From Labilibaculum manganireducens (GTDB lineage: Bacteria; Bacteroidota; Bacteroidia; Bacteroidales; Marinifilaceae), in the NCBI RefSeq assembly GCF_002843385.1, contig NZ_MVDE01000009.1, forward strand, positions 62,001 through 126,000: DNA of 64,000 nucleotides, read 5' to 3'. Of the stretch, positions 46,064 to 54,819 are shown in pieces (position 1 is the stretch's first letter; each line of letters opens with the position of its first letter). Made by a program: the position numbers and the translations under genes. The notes under the pieces were generated by a model, which was not told the origin of the DNA, searched no databases, and saw only the letters and a program-made list of their open reading frames with translations.

Positions 46064-46870
46064 ATGAAATTCATTAAAGATTTCAGCTTTGGCTTACGAA
46101 CTTACACCGAAGCCATTCAATATATTTTCAGAAAACGATTGGCTTGGTTTTTCATATTCCCAATTCTTCTCAATATCATTTTATTTTGGGTTGGCTGGGA
46201 TTACATTGGCGATTTGGCTCAGCAATCGCAAACCTGCCTTGAAGGATGGTTGGATTTAAAAAATGCTGAATTTTGGGGTTCCGGTTTCTTAAAAGCGACT
46301 CTTGGGGGATTTATTTGGGTGATATTCAAATTATTATTCTTTTTGATATTCGCCTACTTTGGTGGCTACATCATCCTCATCATTATGTCACCTGTATTCT
46401 CCTATTTATCAGAACGAACAGAAAAAATAAAAACAGGAAATGACTATCCATTTGAAATAAAACAATTTCTAAAAGACATTGTACGCGGTGTTTTTATTGC
46501 TGTTCGAAACTTGCTAATAGAACTGGCTTTAACGATACTCATGTTTATTTTAAGTTTTATCCCGATAATAGGTTGGATTGCCGCCATATTCCTGTTTTTC
46601 ATTTCAGCGTATTTCTACGGATTTTCATTTCTTGACTATGCAATTGAACGCAAAAAAATGAGCATTACACAAAGTGTTCTGTTCATGAGAGAAAACAAAG
46701 GAATCGTAATTGCCAATGGTTTTATTTTTTCACTCTGCCTGATCGTTCCATTTTGCGGCGTTTCTTTTTCAAGTTTTGCGGCTATTATTTCAGTTGTTGC
46801 AGGAACTTTAGCTGTAAACGAAATTTGGGATGATGACAAATACCTAAATAGAAAATCAAACAAAATTTAA
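46064..46870 (+). CDS. EI24-domain membrane protein (CysZ-like)
   Basis: 268 residues. The N-terminus (KFIKDFSFGLRTYTEAIQYI then RKRLAWFFIFPILLNIIL) is typical of EI24/CysZ proteins, with about six hydrophobic segments spread to residue 250. CysZ is a sulfate permease in proteobacteria, but EI24 proteins of Bacteroidota have no proven substrate. It lies 96 bases before an NfeD-type membrane protein and faces the same way, so the two may share a transcript. Confidence 0.85.
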   Translation: MKFIKDFSFGLRTYTEAIQYIFRKRLAWFFIFPILLNIILFWVGWDYIGDLAQQSQTCLEGWLDLKNAEFWGSGFLKATLGGFIWVIFKLLFFLIFAYFGGYIILIIMSPVFSYLSERTEKIKTGNDYPFEIKQFLKDIVRGVFIAVRNLLIELALTILMFILSFIPIIGWIAAIFLFFISAYFYGFSFLDYAIERKKMSITQSVLFMRENKGIVIANGFIFSLCLIVPFCGVSFSSFAAIISVVAGTLAVNEIWDDDKYLNRKSNKI

Positions 46871-46966
46871 ACTTAATTGCTATCTTACATATAAGTTCAA
46901 ATTCCTCCTGTGAATTATCAGGCTTAGGTTTTGAGTACAATCGGACACAGTAAAACAAATACAAAT

Positions 46967-48400
46967 ATGAATAACATTCGTCGCTTTCTTCTTATCATTT
47001 TTTCTATATCGCTGGCTTTCCAGCTCATGGCAAATCAGTCTGCTGACAGTATTCCCGAAATTAACAAAACACAGGTTTACAAGTTTGATATTAAACGGGA
47101 GATTGGGCCTGCAGTCTGGAGACAGACAAAAGATGCACTTCAGGAAGCCGTTGAATGGAATGCTGATATCATTCTTATTCATATGAATACCTACGGAGGT
47201 ACGGTGATTCATGCAGATTCAATTCGAACAGCCATTTTAAACAGCAAAATTCCTGTTTATGTTTTTATTGATAACAATGCAGCATCTGCCGGAGCTCTTA
47301 TTTCTATTGCCTGCGATAGTATTTACATGAGGACCGGAGCCAATATTGGAGCTGCAACCGTTGTAAATCAAACAGGTGCAGCAATGCCCGATAAATATCA
47401 ATCGTACATGCGATCGACAATGCGCGCAACAGCCGAATCGCATGGAAAGGACACATTGATTCAAAAAGGTGACACAATCTACAAATGGCGAAGAGATCCG
47501 TTAATTGCTGAAGCGATGGTTGATCCCCGTACCTATATTGAAAATGTGATTGACACAGGAAAAGTTTTAACTTTCACTCCGGCTGAAGCAATTAAAAACG
47601 GATACTGCGAAGGAATCGCAAACAGTGTGGAAGAAGTCCTTGCTAAGGCTGGGATAAAAGAATATACGATTAAAAAATATGAGCCAACGGGAATTGAAAA
47701 AATGATTGATTTCATGATTAATCCTATTTTACAAGGTATCTTAATCATGATTATTATTGGAGGAATTTATTTTGAATTACAAACTCCGGGAATCGGATTT
47801 CCGATACTGGCATCTGCGATTGCGGCGGTTCTCTACTTCTCGCCCCTTTATTTGGAAGGAATGGCCGAAAACTGGGAAATTCTTTTATTTGTGGCGGGTG
47901 TCATCCTCCTCGCGCTGGAAATATTTGTTATTCCAGGCTTTGGTGTTGCTGGTATTTCCGGAATCATTCTCATTATTACCGGTCTCGCTTTAAGTTTGGT
48001 TGACAATGTTGCTTTTGATTTTGAACCTCGTCACATAAGAGCTTTGCTTGGTGCAATTATGCTGGTTGTCTTTTCTATGTTAGCCTCCATACTGGGATCA
48101 ATTTATGCAAGCAAAAGGCTGTTTGCCACCAATTCATTTTTAGGGCATTTAGCTCTTGGCACAATCGAAAAATCAGAAGATGGTTACGTTAGTGTGGATA
48201 TGAAAGGCAAATCATTAATAGGGAAAACAGGAACCGTCCTTAGCGTTCTTCGTCCTTCGGGCAAGGTATTTATCGAAAACCAAATTTACGATGCTAAATC
48301 GGAGGATGGTTTTATAGACAAAGACACACTCATAGAAGTAATCCGTTTTGAATCCGGTCAGGTATATGTTATAAAAAAAGAAGATGATGAGCTCAATTAA
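46967..48400 (+). CDS. NfeD-family membrane serine protease (ClpP class)
   Basis: 477 residues from the ATG at 46967; an earlier start in this frame would add unlikely residues before the signal peptide. A signal peptide (about 1-23) is followed by a ClpP-like domain (about 35-230, with nucleophile Ser107 in NNAASAGALIS and the MNTYGGTV oxyanion strand). Four or so membrane helices follow (about 250-395), then a C-terminal NfeD OB-fold (about 405-477). The long NfeD1b form is a membrane protease often working with a stomatin-like protein, but no stomatin gene is adjacent here. Its stop overlaps the next gene by 17 bases. Confidence 0.9.
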   Translation: MNNIRRFLLIIFSISLAFQLMANQSADSIPEINKTQVYKFDIKREIGPAVWRQTKDALQEAVEWNADIILIHMNTYGGTVIHADSIRTAILNSKIPVYVFIDNNAASAGALISIACDSIYMRTGANIGAATVVNQTGAAMPDKYQSYMRSTMRATAESHGKDTLIQKGDTIYKWRRDPLIAEAMVDPRTYIENVIDTGKVLTFTPAEAIKNGYCEGIANSVEEVLAKAGIKEYTIKKYEPTGIEKMIDFMINPILQGILIMIIIGGIYFELQTPGIGFPILASAIAAVLYFSPLYLEGMAENWEILLFVAGVILLALEIFVIPGFGVAGISGIILIITGLALSLVDNVAFDFEPRHIRALLGAIMLVVFSMLASILGSIYASKRLFATNSFLGHLALGTIEKSEDGYVSVDMKGKSLIGKTGTVLSVLRPSGKVFIENQIYDAKSEDGFIDKDTLIEVIRFESGQVYVIKKEDDELN

Positions 48401-48812
48401 GCCTAGGAGTTATAAATCGGACGATTACCAGCACATTCTTAAATTATGGGAAATAACCAATTTGGGAGGTGAAGAACGTGGCGACAATGCAGAAACAATC
48501 GAGGTAAGCTTGTTGCACGGAGGCAAATTCTGGATTCTTGAAGATTCCAAAACCCGAAAACTGATTGGTTCTTGTTGGGTCACCAATGATTCCAGACGAC
48601 TGTATCTGCACCATTTGGGAATTCATCCTGAATATCAACACCAAGGATACGGAAAACTTCTCACAGAAACAGCATTGGCACATGCTAAAAGCTTAAACAT
48701 GCAAATTAAACTGGAGGTTCATCATTCAAACAAAACAGCACTAAATATTTATAAAGAACAAGGATTTAATATCCTTGAAGGATACGAAGTAATGATTAAA
48801 CGAAGGCATTAA
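48384..48812 (+). CDS. GNAT-family N-acetyltransferase
   Basis: 142 residues. The acetyl-CoA binding motif QHQGYGKLLTETAL lies near residues 92-105, and EVHHSNKTALNIYKEQGF is the typical motif B. It transfers an acetyl group to an amine, but the substrate is unknown. It starts within the end of the NfeD gene (overlap of 17 bases, with a second ATG 3 bases later), indicating translational coupling. Confidence 0.88.
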   Translation: MMSSIKPRSYKSDDYQHILKLWEITNLGGEERGDNAETIEVSLLHGGKFWILEDSKTRKLIGSCWVTNDSRRLYLHHLGIHPEYQHQGYGKLLTETALAHAKSLNMQIKLEVHHSNKTALNIYKEQGFNILEGYEVMIKRRH

Positions 48813-48929
48813 AAACAAAATCACGCATTACACTCTGTAAAATAAACTGATTTGACTTATGTTTCTAGTATTTCAGGAATTAAAAGAGTAAAATTGCAAC
48901 AAAATCAGTAATATATTTTTTAGAAAACT

Positions 48930-49799
48930 ATGACTTTAATTTCACCTAAGGGATTGCTCGACTTCTCCCTTCTTGAAAAAATTACCAAAAAGCCTAAATT
49001 GTTTGCAAAAGACGATGGGAATTTTTGGCAAGACCCGTACGTTTCAGAGCATCTGCTAAATGCTCATCTTGACGATGAATCGGATCAGGGTTCCAGAAAA
49101 TATCAGGACATACTGCAATCTGTACTTTGGCTGAGCGAATACCTGAAACTTCCGGAAGACAGTAAATTACTTGATTTGGGCTGTGGTCCCGGTTTGTACA
49201 GCGAAAATTTCTATGGTCAGGGTTTTGCTGTAACTGGAATTGATTTCTCGCAGAGTTCTATTGATTATGCCAAAGAGCAAGCTGAAGAATTTAACTATCG
49301 TATTAAATACATCTGCAAGGACTATATGGAAATGGATTACAAAGAAGAATTCGATGTAATCACTCTCATTTACGGCGATTTATGCGTGTTATCTCATGAT
49401 GACAGAACCTTACTTCTGCAAAAAGTAAAAAAAGCGTTAAAACCCAGAGGTTACTTGATTTTTGATGTATTCACAAAGCATTATTTCGAGAATGAAGAAC
49501 CAGACCAATCGTGGTACATTAGCAAAGAAGACGGATTTTGGAGTGAGGAAGAGCACCTTTTGTTACAATCTCATTACAAATACAAGAAAGATAAGGTTAG
49601 ACTGGATAAATACACGCTGATTTTAAAAAACGGCGAAATCCGGACTCATAATATATGGAAACATTATTTTTCGTTGGAACGAGCTGTCTCTACGATAAAA
49701 GAAAGCGGATTTAGTGTGAAAGACTATTGGTCGGATCTTCAAGGAAAACCTTTCGAGGAAAACAGTCCATGGATTGGATTTGTTGCACAAAAAACGTGA
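48930..49799 (+). CDS. Class I SAM-dependent methyltransferase
   Basis: 289 residues. Motif I LLDLGCGPGLY (about 80-90) and the following GIDFSQSSIDYAKEQA mark the SAM-binding fold; a post-motif YLIFDVFTKHYF lies near the centre. The 70 N-terminal residues are not of the core fold and may recognise the substrate, which is unknown. Single gene with a bidirectional terminator after it. Confidence 0.88.
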   Translation: MTLISPKGLLDFSLLEKITKKPKLFAKDDGNFWQDPYVSEHLLNAHLDDESDQGSRKYQDILQSVLWLSEYLKLPEDSKLLDLGCGPGLYSENFYGQGFAVTGIDFSQSSIDYAKEQAEEFNYRIKYICKDYMEMDYKEEFDVITLIYGDLCVLSHDDRTLLLQKVKKALKPRGYLIFDVFTKHYFENEEPDQSWYISKEDGFWSEEEHLLLQSHYKYKKDKVRLDKYTLILKNGEIRTHNIWKHYFSLERAVSTIKESGFSVKDYWSDLQGKPFEENSPWIGFVAQKT

Positions 49800-49812
49800 T
49801 GTGCAAAACAAA

Positions 49813-49846
49813 AAAACTCCGTCAGAAAATTAATTCTGCCGGAGTT
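49813..49846. terminator. Bidirectional terminator between methyltransferase and acyl-CoA synthetase
   Basis: AACTCCG at the left pairs with CGGAGTT at the right, with further pairing TCAGAA/TTCTG inside. It is flanked by an A run and a T run and so can serve both convergent genes. Confidence 0.82.
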
Positions 49847-49869
49847 TACTAAATAAACTGGTGGGTTTA

Positions 49870-51675
49870 TTATTCTTTATACATCTTATCAATAAGATGT
49901 TTGTATTTTTCCTGAATAACTTTTCTTTTCAATTTTAAAGTTGAAGTTATCTCGCCAGCCTCGATCGAAAACTCTTTCGGTAAAAGAGTAAATTTTTTAA
50001 TCTTCTCGAAACGCGAAAATTCTTTTTGCATTTCCTCAAAACGTTTTTCGAAAAACTCTATTATTTGAGAATTACCCAATAACTCTTCAATGGTTTCAAA
50101 ACCAATATTATTCTGTATTGCATATTTTTGGAGAGGTTCCATTGCCGGAACTGCCAAAGCCGTTACATACTGCCTGCAATCACCAATTACAGCTATTTGC
50201 TCAATAAACTGATCGTTAACCAAGGTTTTTTCCAACTTTTGAGGAGCAACATATTTTCCTCCCGAAGTTTTCATCAAATCTTTAATCCGATCGGTGATGG
50301 TTACAGCACCATTTTCATCAATTCTACCTGCATCACCAGTACAAAACCAACCATCCTTTATTACTTCAGCAGTAGCTTCAGGTTTCTTGTAATATCCCCG
50401 CATAACACCGGGTCCTTTCACTAAAATTTCATCGTTATCACCAATTTTAATCTCAGTTCCAACAATTATACGCCCTGTTGTGTTAAAATCTATGTACTTA
50501 TCACCGTACAAACATACAGTTGCCATGGTTTCGGTTAAGCCATATCCCATTTTTACATTTAAACCAGTGGCATGAAAATATTCAATAATATTTGAATCTA
50601 ACGGAGCTCCGCCACAAGGCATAAAATTTATTCTGCCACCAAATATATCACGAAGTTTACTCAGTACTAATTGATCAGCAAGCTTATGCCTGAAATTCAA
50701 ACCAGCAGGAACTTTCTTCTCAAACAGGAGGTATTCATTATAATATTTACCGCCAATTTTAATCGCCCAATTCATTAAAGATCTCTTTACAGCTGAAGCA
50801 CCTTTACTTTTTTCCTGAATGGCCGCATAAATTTTCTCGTAAATTCGGGGAACCGTACACATTAGGGTAGGTTTCACTTCTTTCATCGCATCACCAATCT
50901 TTTTAGGATCAAGATTGAAATAAATTTCTATTCCACGATGAAAACAGAAGAAACACCAAATTCGTTCATAAACATGGCTTAAAGGCAAAAAACTAAGAGA
51001 AACATCTTTATCAGATACATTCAATTCCTTATCATGTGAGACCAGTACACTTGAAATATTGTTGTGATCGATCATTACTCCCTTTGGTTCTCCTGTTGTT
51101 CCCGAAGTATATATCAGAGTAGCAAGATCATCTAATTCTGCTCTTCCAAACCGTTCTTCAAAAGCAGCACCATTCATAGCATTCTTTCCATAAATCAAGA
51201 ACTCATCCCAATGCATTGATCTTTCAAAATCGGACAATACAATATCCTTATCAAAAGCAACAATCATTTTAACATGAGGAACTGTCTTAATTAATTCCAC
51301 TGCGCGATCATACTGCTCTTGTTCTCCAACAAAAATAACCTGCGTTTCAGAATCTTCAATGATATATTTTGCTTCTGCTGTTGAATTCGTTGGATAGATT
51401 GGAACAGTTACACCCCGCACACACATAATCGCCAAATCGGCTGTAATCCACTCCGGCATATTTTGTGAGAATATAGCAACCATTTGCTTTTCCTCAACAC
51501 CTATTTTTATCAGCGCTTTTGATATTTGCCGAATTTCCAATCCAAATTCAGTCCAGGTTACACCAACCCATTCCCCACTTTTTTCATCCTTATAGTGCAT
51601 AGCAATTCGATCTGAATATTTTTCAATACGATCTCGAATTAATTTGCCCCAATGTTGATATTCCATAAAAGTCAT
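49870..51675 (-). CDS. Long-chain acyl-CoA synthetase (AMP-forming)
   Basis: 601 residues. The AMP-binding signature LIYTSGTTGEPKGVM lies near residues 187-201. FKIKKF-like C-terminal residues and GDAGRIDENGAVTITDRIKD complete the ANL-superfamily fold. It activates fatty acids to acyl-CoA with ATP, probably at the inner membrane. It is the FadD15-like type widespread in Bacteroidota. The ATG at 51666 (MEYQHWGK) is an equally possible start. A CAAAGATA (TATCTTTG) box lies at 51694-51701. Confidence 0.92.
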   Translation of the reverse strand: MTFMEYQHWGKLIRDRIEKYSDRIAMHYKDEKSGEWVGVTWTEFGLEIRQISKALIKIGVEEKQMVAIFSQNMPEWITADLAIMCVRGVTVPIYPTNSTAEAKYIIEDSETQVIFVGEQEQYDRAVELIKTVPHVKMIVAFDKDIVLSDFERSMHWDEFLIYGKNAMNGAAFEERFGRAELDDLATLIYTSGTTGEPKGVMIDHNNISSVLVSHDKELNVSDKDVSLSFLPLSHVYERIWCFFCFHRGIEIYFNLDPKKIGDAMKEVKPTLMCTVPRIYEKIYAAIQEKSKGASAVKRSLMNWAIKIGGKYYNEYLLFEKKVPAGLNFRHKLADQLVLSKLRDIFGGRINFMPCGGAPLDSNIIEYFHATGLNVKMGYGLTETMATVCLYGDKYIDFNTTGRIIVGTEIKIGDNDEILVKGPGVMRGYYKKPEATAEVIKDGWFCTGDAGRIDENGAVTITDRIKDLMKTSGGKYVAPQKLEKTLVNDQFIEQIAVIGDCRQYVTALAVPAMEPLQKYAIQNNIGFETIEELLGNSQIIEFFEKRFEEMQKEFSRFEKIKKFTLLPKEFSIEAGEITSTLKLKRKVIQEKYKHLIDKMYKE

Positions 51676-51693
51676 TTAGTTGTGATATTAGCG

Positions 51694-51701
51694 CAAAGAT
51701 A
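51694..51701 (-). promoter_or_regulatory. Putative -7 box of the acyl-CoA synthetase gene
   Basis: Reads TATCTTTG on the minus strand, an exact TAnnTTTG. It lies 18 bases upstream of the first ATG, so the leader would be very short. No clear -33 element. Confidence 0.35.
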
Positions 51702-51833
51702 GTGATGTTTCCTTACTATTAAAAGGTTTTCGAAAGCAAAGCCAATAAGCTAAAGTGTTAAATATCATAGAAATAGAACATCTCTCAAACAAAACATCAT
51801 CAAAGTAGTTACCTCTCAACAGGTTATAAAAAA

Positions 51834-51862
51834 ACGACCGTAAACATAAGTGTTTCGGTCGT
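51834..51862 (-). terminator. Terminator after the FAH-family gene
   Basis: ACGACCG (51834-51840) pairs with CGGTCGT (51856-51862), with extra TAAAC/GTTT pairing. It is followed on the minus strand by seven T. Confidence 0.85.
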
Positions 51863-51899
51863 TCCATATATTAAATAAAGAAATAATACAGTATTTTAC

Positions 51900-52511
51900 T
51901 TAGCGAATGCTAAAATCCATCATCTTCTCCCCTTCCAGTTTAGCAATCAGATGATCGCCGATTTTAACCGGCCCTACACCTTCCGGTGTTCCTGTATAAA
52001 TCAGATCTCCGATTTTCAGCGTGAAATATTGTGACAAATACGAGATCAGATAATCAATTGAAAAAATCATATTTGAAGTATTACCTGTCTGCACCCGATT
52101 TCCATTTATATCCAAATGAAAATTCAACTGATTAACATCCCTGAACTTATCTTTCGATATAAATTTACTGATTGGTGCAGCACCATCAAATGCCTTTGCT
52201 TTTTCCCATGGCAAGCCTTTCTTTTTACATTCAGCTTGAATATCCCGGGCGGTAAAATCAATGCCCAAACCGATTTCATCGTAATACCTGTGAGCAAATT
52301 CCAAAGGTATGTTCTTACCTACTCTACAAATTTTCACCACCACTTCCACCTCATGGTGAATGTCTTTTGAAAAGTCAGGATAGTAAAAATCATTATTGTT
52401 TTTTAGAAGTGCAGAGTCGGGCATTGAAAACACCACAGGCTCTTCAGGAACCGGATTATTAAGCTCCTTAGCATGATTTTCGTAATTTCTTCCTATTGCT
52501 AAAATTTTCAT
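51900..52511 (-). CDS. Fumarylacetoacetate hydrolase family protein
   Basis: 203 residues from the ATG at 52511. The metal-binding and active-site features of the FAH fold are visible: ILAIGRNYENHAKEL, IHHEVEVVVKI (the Glu ligands), GIDFTARDIQ and GDLIYTGTPEGVGPV. Members include fumarylpyruvate hydrolases and oxaloacetate decarboxylases acting on beta-diketo acids, and this short single-domain form is close to those. The exact substrate is not determined. It begins 10 bases after the exonuclease stop and appears cotranscribed with it. Confidence 0.9.
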   Translation of the reverse strand: MKILAIGRNYENHAKELNNPVPEEPVVFSMPDSALLKNNNDFYYPDFSKDIHHEVEVVVKICRVGKNIPLEFAHRYYDEIGLGIDFTARDIQAECKKKGLPWEKAKAFDGAAPISKFISKDKFRDVNQLNFHLDINGNRVQTGNTSNMIFSIDYLISYLSQYFTLKIGDLIYTGTPEGVGPVKIGDHLIAKLEGEKMMDFSIR

Positions 52512-52521
52512 CAATAATCTA

Positions 52522-53289
52522 TTACTTATTAAACCCTCTCAATTTAATCTCTGTAAGCACTTTTTTGGTGTACAATGGAAAATCACTGTTCATCACCCAA
52601 CCATAATAACCAGGTTGATCAGCCAATACTTTTTCTACAGCCACACCTTTATTTTTTCCAAAATTAAATGTTTCAATCCCATTTTCATCCTTGATAATAA
52701 AACCGGCGAAATCAACATTATTATTCTGAGATGAATACTTAGACAAATAATCGATATCATTTTCAAGATTGTCGTACTTGTCTAACTGTGATTTTAAAAC
52801 TTCATACGTCGCCTTTGTATCTGCCTCGGCACCATGAGCACCTTCTAGTTCTTTATTGCAATAAAACCTATAGGCTGCAACAAGTGTGCGCTGTTCCATT
52901 TTATGAAAAATAGTCTGCACATCCACAAACTTTCTTTTTTTCATGTCAAAATCAATATCCGCACGTAAGAACTCCTCTGCCAGTAAAGGGAAATCAAATC
53001 GGTTGGAATTATATCCGGCCAAATCGCACCCTTCCAAATATTTTGCAATAGTTTTACCTACTTCTTTAAACAATGGTTCGTTTTTAACATCCTCATCAGT
53101 TATGCCATGAATAGCACTTGACTGAGCCGGAATTGGCATTCCCGGATTTACCCGAAAGGTCTTCACCTCTTCACCACCATTAGGATTCACTTTTACAATA
53201 CACATTTCTACAATACGATCTTTCGCAACATTAATTCCTGTTGTTTCAAGGTCGATAAAGGCAATTGGATTCTTTAAATTCAAATTCAT
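52522..53289 (-). CDS. 3'-5' exonuclease (DnaQ-like)
   Basis: 255 residues from the ATG at 53289. DEDDh exonuclease motifs: Exo I FIDLETTG (Asp13, Glu15), Exo II GYNSNRFDFPLL and Exo III GAEADTKATYEV. A C-terminal part of about 70 residues (KGVAVEKVLADQPGYYGWVM) resembles the small domain seen in Bacteroidota DnaQ-type proteins. It probably acts as the proofreading subunit of DNA polymerase III or as a related repair exonuclease. It lies 100 bases downstream of dnaN, which supports a replication role. Confidence 0.9.
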   Translation of the reverse strand: MNLNLKNPIAFIDLETTGINVAKDRIVEMCIVKVNPNGGEEVKTFRVNPGMPIPAQSSAIHGITDEDVKNEPLFKEVGKTIAKYLEGCDLAGYNSNRFDFPLLAEEFLRADIDFDMKKRKFVDVQTIFHKMEQRTLVAAYRFYCNKELEGAHGAEADTKATYEVLKSQLDKYDNLENDIDYLSKYSSQNNNVDFAGFIIKDENGIETFNFGKNKGVAVEKVLADQPGYYGWVMNSDFPLYTKKVLTEIKLRGFNK

Positions 53290-53327
53290 GATATTCTTAT
53301 GAAATTTAGCTTGTGACAAAAATATAA

Positions 53328-53358
53328 AACCCAACAGAACTTTACGTTCTGCTGGGTT
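53328..53358 (-). terminator. Terminator after dnaN
   Basis: AACCCAACAGAAC (53328-53340) pairs with GTTCTGCTGGGTT (53346-53358) with one G-U. It lies 30 bases beyond the dnaN stop on the minus strand, so the exonuclease gene has its own promoter or depends on readthrough. Confidence 0.8.
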
Positions 53359-53388
53359 ATTTTATTTCGTAATCATATAAATCTTTGC

Positions 53389-54519
53389 TTACGCATTAAT
53401 CATCATTGGCATTAACAACATCAACACATCCTCGTCGGCATTATCATTGTCGTAAGGCAGGAAAATACCTGCTCTTGTTGGATCAGATAATTCGACCATA
53501 ACATTTGAGGACGAAATATTAGACAAAATCTCTAACAAAAATACCGATTTAAATCCGATTTCCAGATCCTGTCCTTCATACTGGCATTGTAATCTTTCTC
53601 TTGCTGATATTGAAAAATCAATATCCTGAGCAGAAACAACCAGTTCATTTGCTTTCAATTCAAATTTAATTAGGTTACTTGCCGGATTTGAAAATACAGA
53701 AACCCGTCTTAATGTATTATATAGTTCAACCCTGTCGATCGTTAATTTATTAGGATTGGTTTTAGGAATAACCGAGTTGTAACTTGGATAGTTTCCTTCA
53801 ACCAAACGACAAATCAACTTATAATTCGACAAAGTAAAAAAGGCATTTTTCTCATCAAACTCTACGCGAACAGGATTCGTTTCTTTCGGAAGAATATTAC
53901 GCAACAGCGATGCTGGTTTCTTTGGTAAAATAAACGATGATTCAACCTCTGATCTTCCGTCCAGTCTTTTGTAACGAACTAATTTATGAGCATCCGAAGC
54001 TACAAAAGTAAGGTCGTTATTTCCCAATTCTACAAAAATCCCGTTCATCACCGGACGAAGTTCATCATCAGCCGTTGCAAACAATGTTTTATTGATACCA
54101 GTTAACAGAACTGAACCTTCAACCGAAATATTCACCAAATTGGTTTCCTGTTTTACAGGAAGTTTTGGGAAATCTTCTCCGTTCTGTCCTACAATACTAA
54201 ACACCCCGTTTTCGGAAGTAATTTTTACTGCCAAAGAAGTCAGATCGATATCGAATGTAAGTGGTTGCTCTGGAAATTCTTTTAAAGTATCAGTCAAAAT
54301 TTTAGCTGGAAAAGCAATTACCCCTTCGCCTACCGAAGTCTCTAATGGAATTGTAGTAATTAAGGTAGATTCTAAATCCGAAGCAGTAGCTACCAATTTA
54401 TCATTTTTTAATTCAAACAAAAAATTGTCGAGAATAGGTAAGGTATTCTTACTACTAATAACACGACTAATTGCCTGTAAATGACTTAACAATTCTGTAC
54501 TTGATACTACAAATTTCAT
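53389..54519 (-). CDS. dnaN: DNA polymerase III sliding clamp (beta subunit)
   Basis: 376 residues from the ATG at 54519 (MKFVVSSTELLSHLQAISRV), the usual start; another ATG two codons earlier is possible. The three repeated clamp domains are in order, with the ending LMPMMINA typical of Bacteroidota clamps. The protein forms a ring around DNA and tethers polymerase. It is not beside dnaA here, unlike in many bacteria. Confidence 0.96.
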   Translation of the reverse strand: MKFVVSSTELLSHLQAISRVISSKNTLPILDNFLFELKNDKLVATASDLESTLITTIPLETSVGEGVIAFPAKILTDTLKEFPEQPLTFDIDLTSLAVKITSENGVFSIVGQNGEDFPKLPVKQETNLVNISVEGSVLLTGINKTLFATADDELRPVMNGIFVELGNNDLTFVASDAHKLVRYKRLDGRSEVESSFILPKKPASLLRNILPKETNPVRVEFDEKNAFFTLSNYKLICRLVEGNYPSYNSVIPKTNPNKLTIDRVELYNTLRRVSVFSNPASNLIKFELKANELVVSAQDIDFSISARERLQCQYEGQDLEIGFKSVFLLEILSNISSSNVMVELSDPTRAGIFLPYDNDNADEDVLMLLMPMMINA

Positions 54520-54819
54520 TTGCATAATATTTTAAAATTAACCAAAAATTCAAAATCAGTAACCCTTACACTGGAAATATTCAATTGTGGCAAAGGGCAA
54601 ATAATAAGTGGTGAATATACAAATTTATTAAGGAATCCTGACAATCTTCATTCAAAAAACAAAGCTGGTTCCAGTAAATAAAATCACTATTTGATTGAAT
54701 GGATGTTATTTACCATTATTACTCTTTATTGCACCACAATAAAAATCATAAAAAAATAAAACTCAGAATAAAAGAAGACCTTCTTAAACTTTATTTTAGT
54801 GGCGGCAAAAATAGTATTT
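54520..54819. other. Intergenic stretch between gldG and dnaN
   Basis: 300 bases, AT-rich. It should contain the dnaN promoter; CAAATTTA at 54620-54627 reads TAAATTTG on the minus strand, an exact TAnnTTTG, with no good -33. No coding frame. Confidence 0.4.
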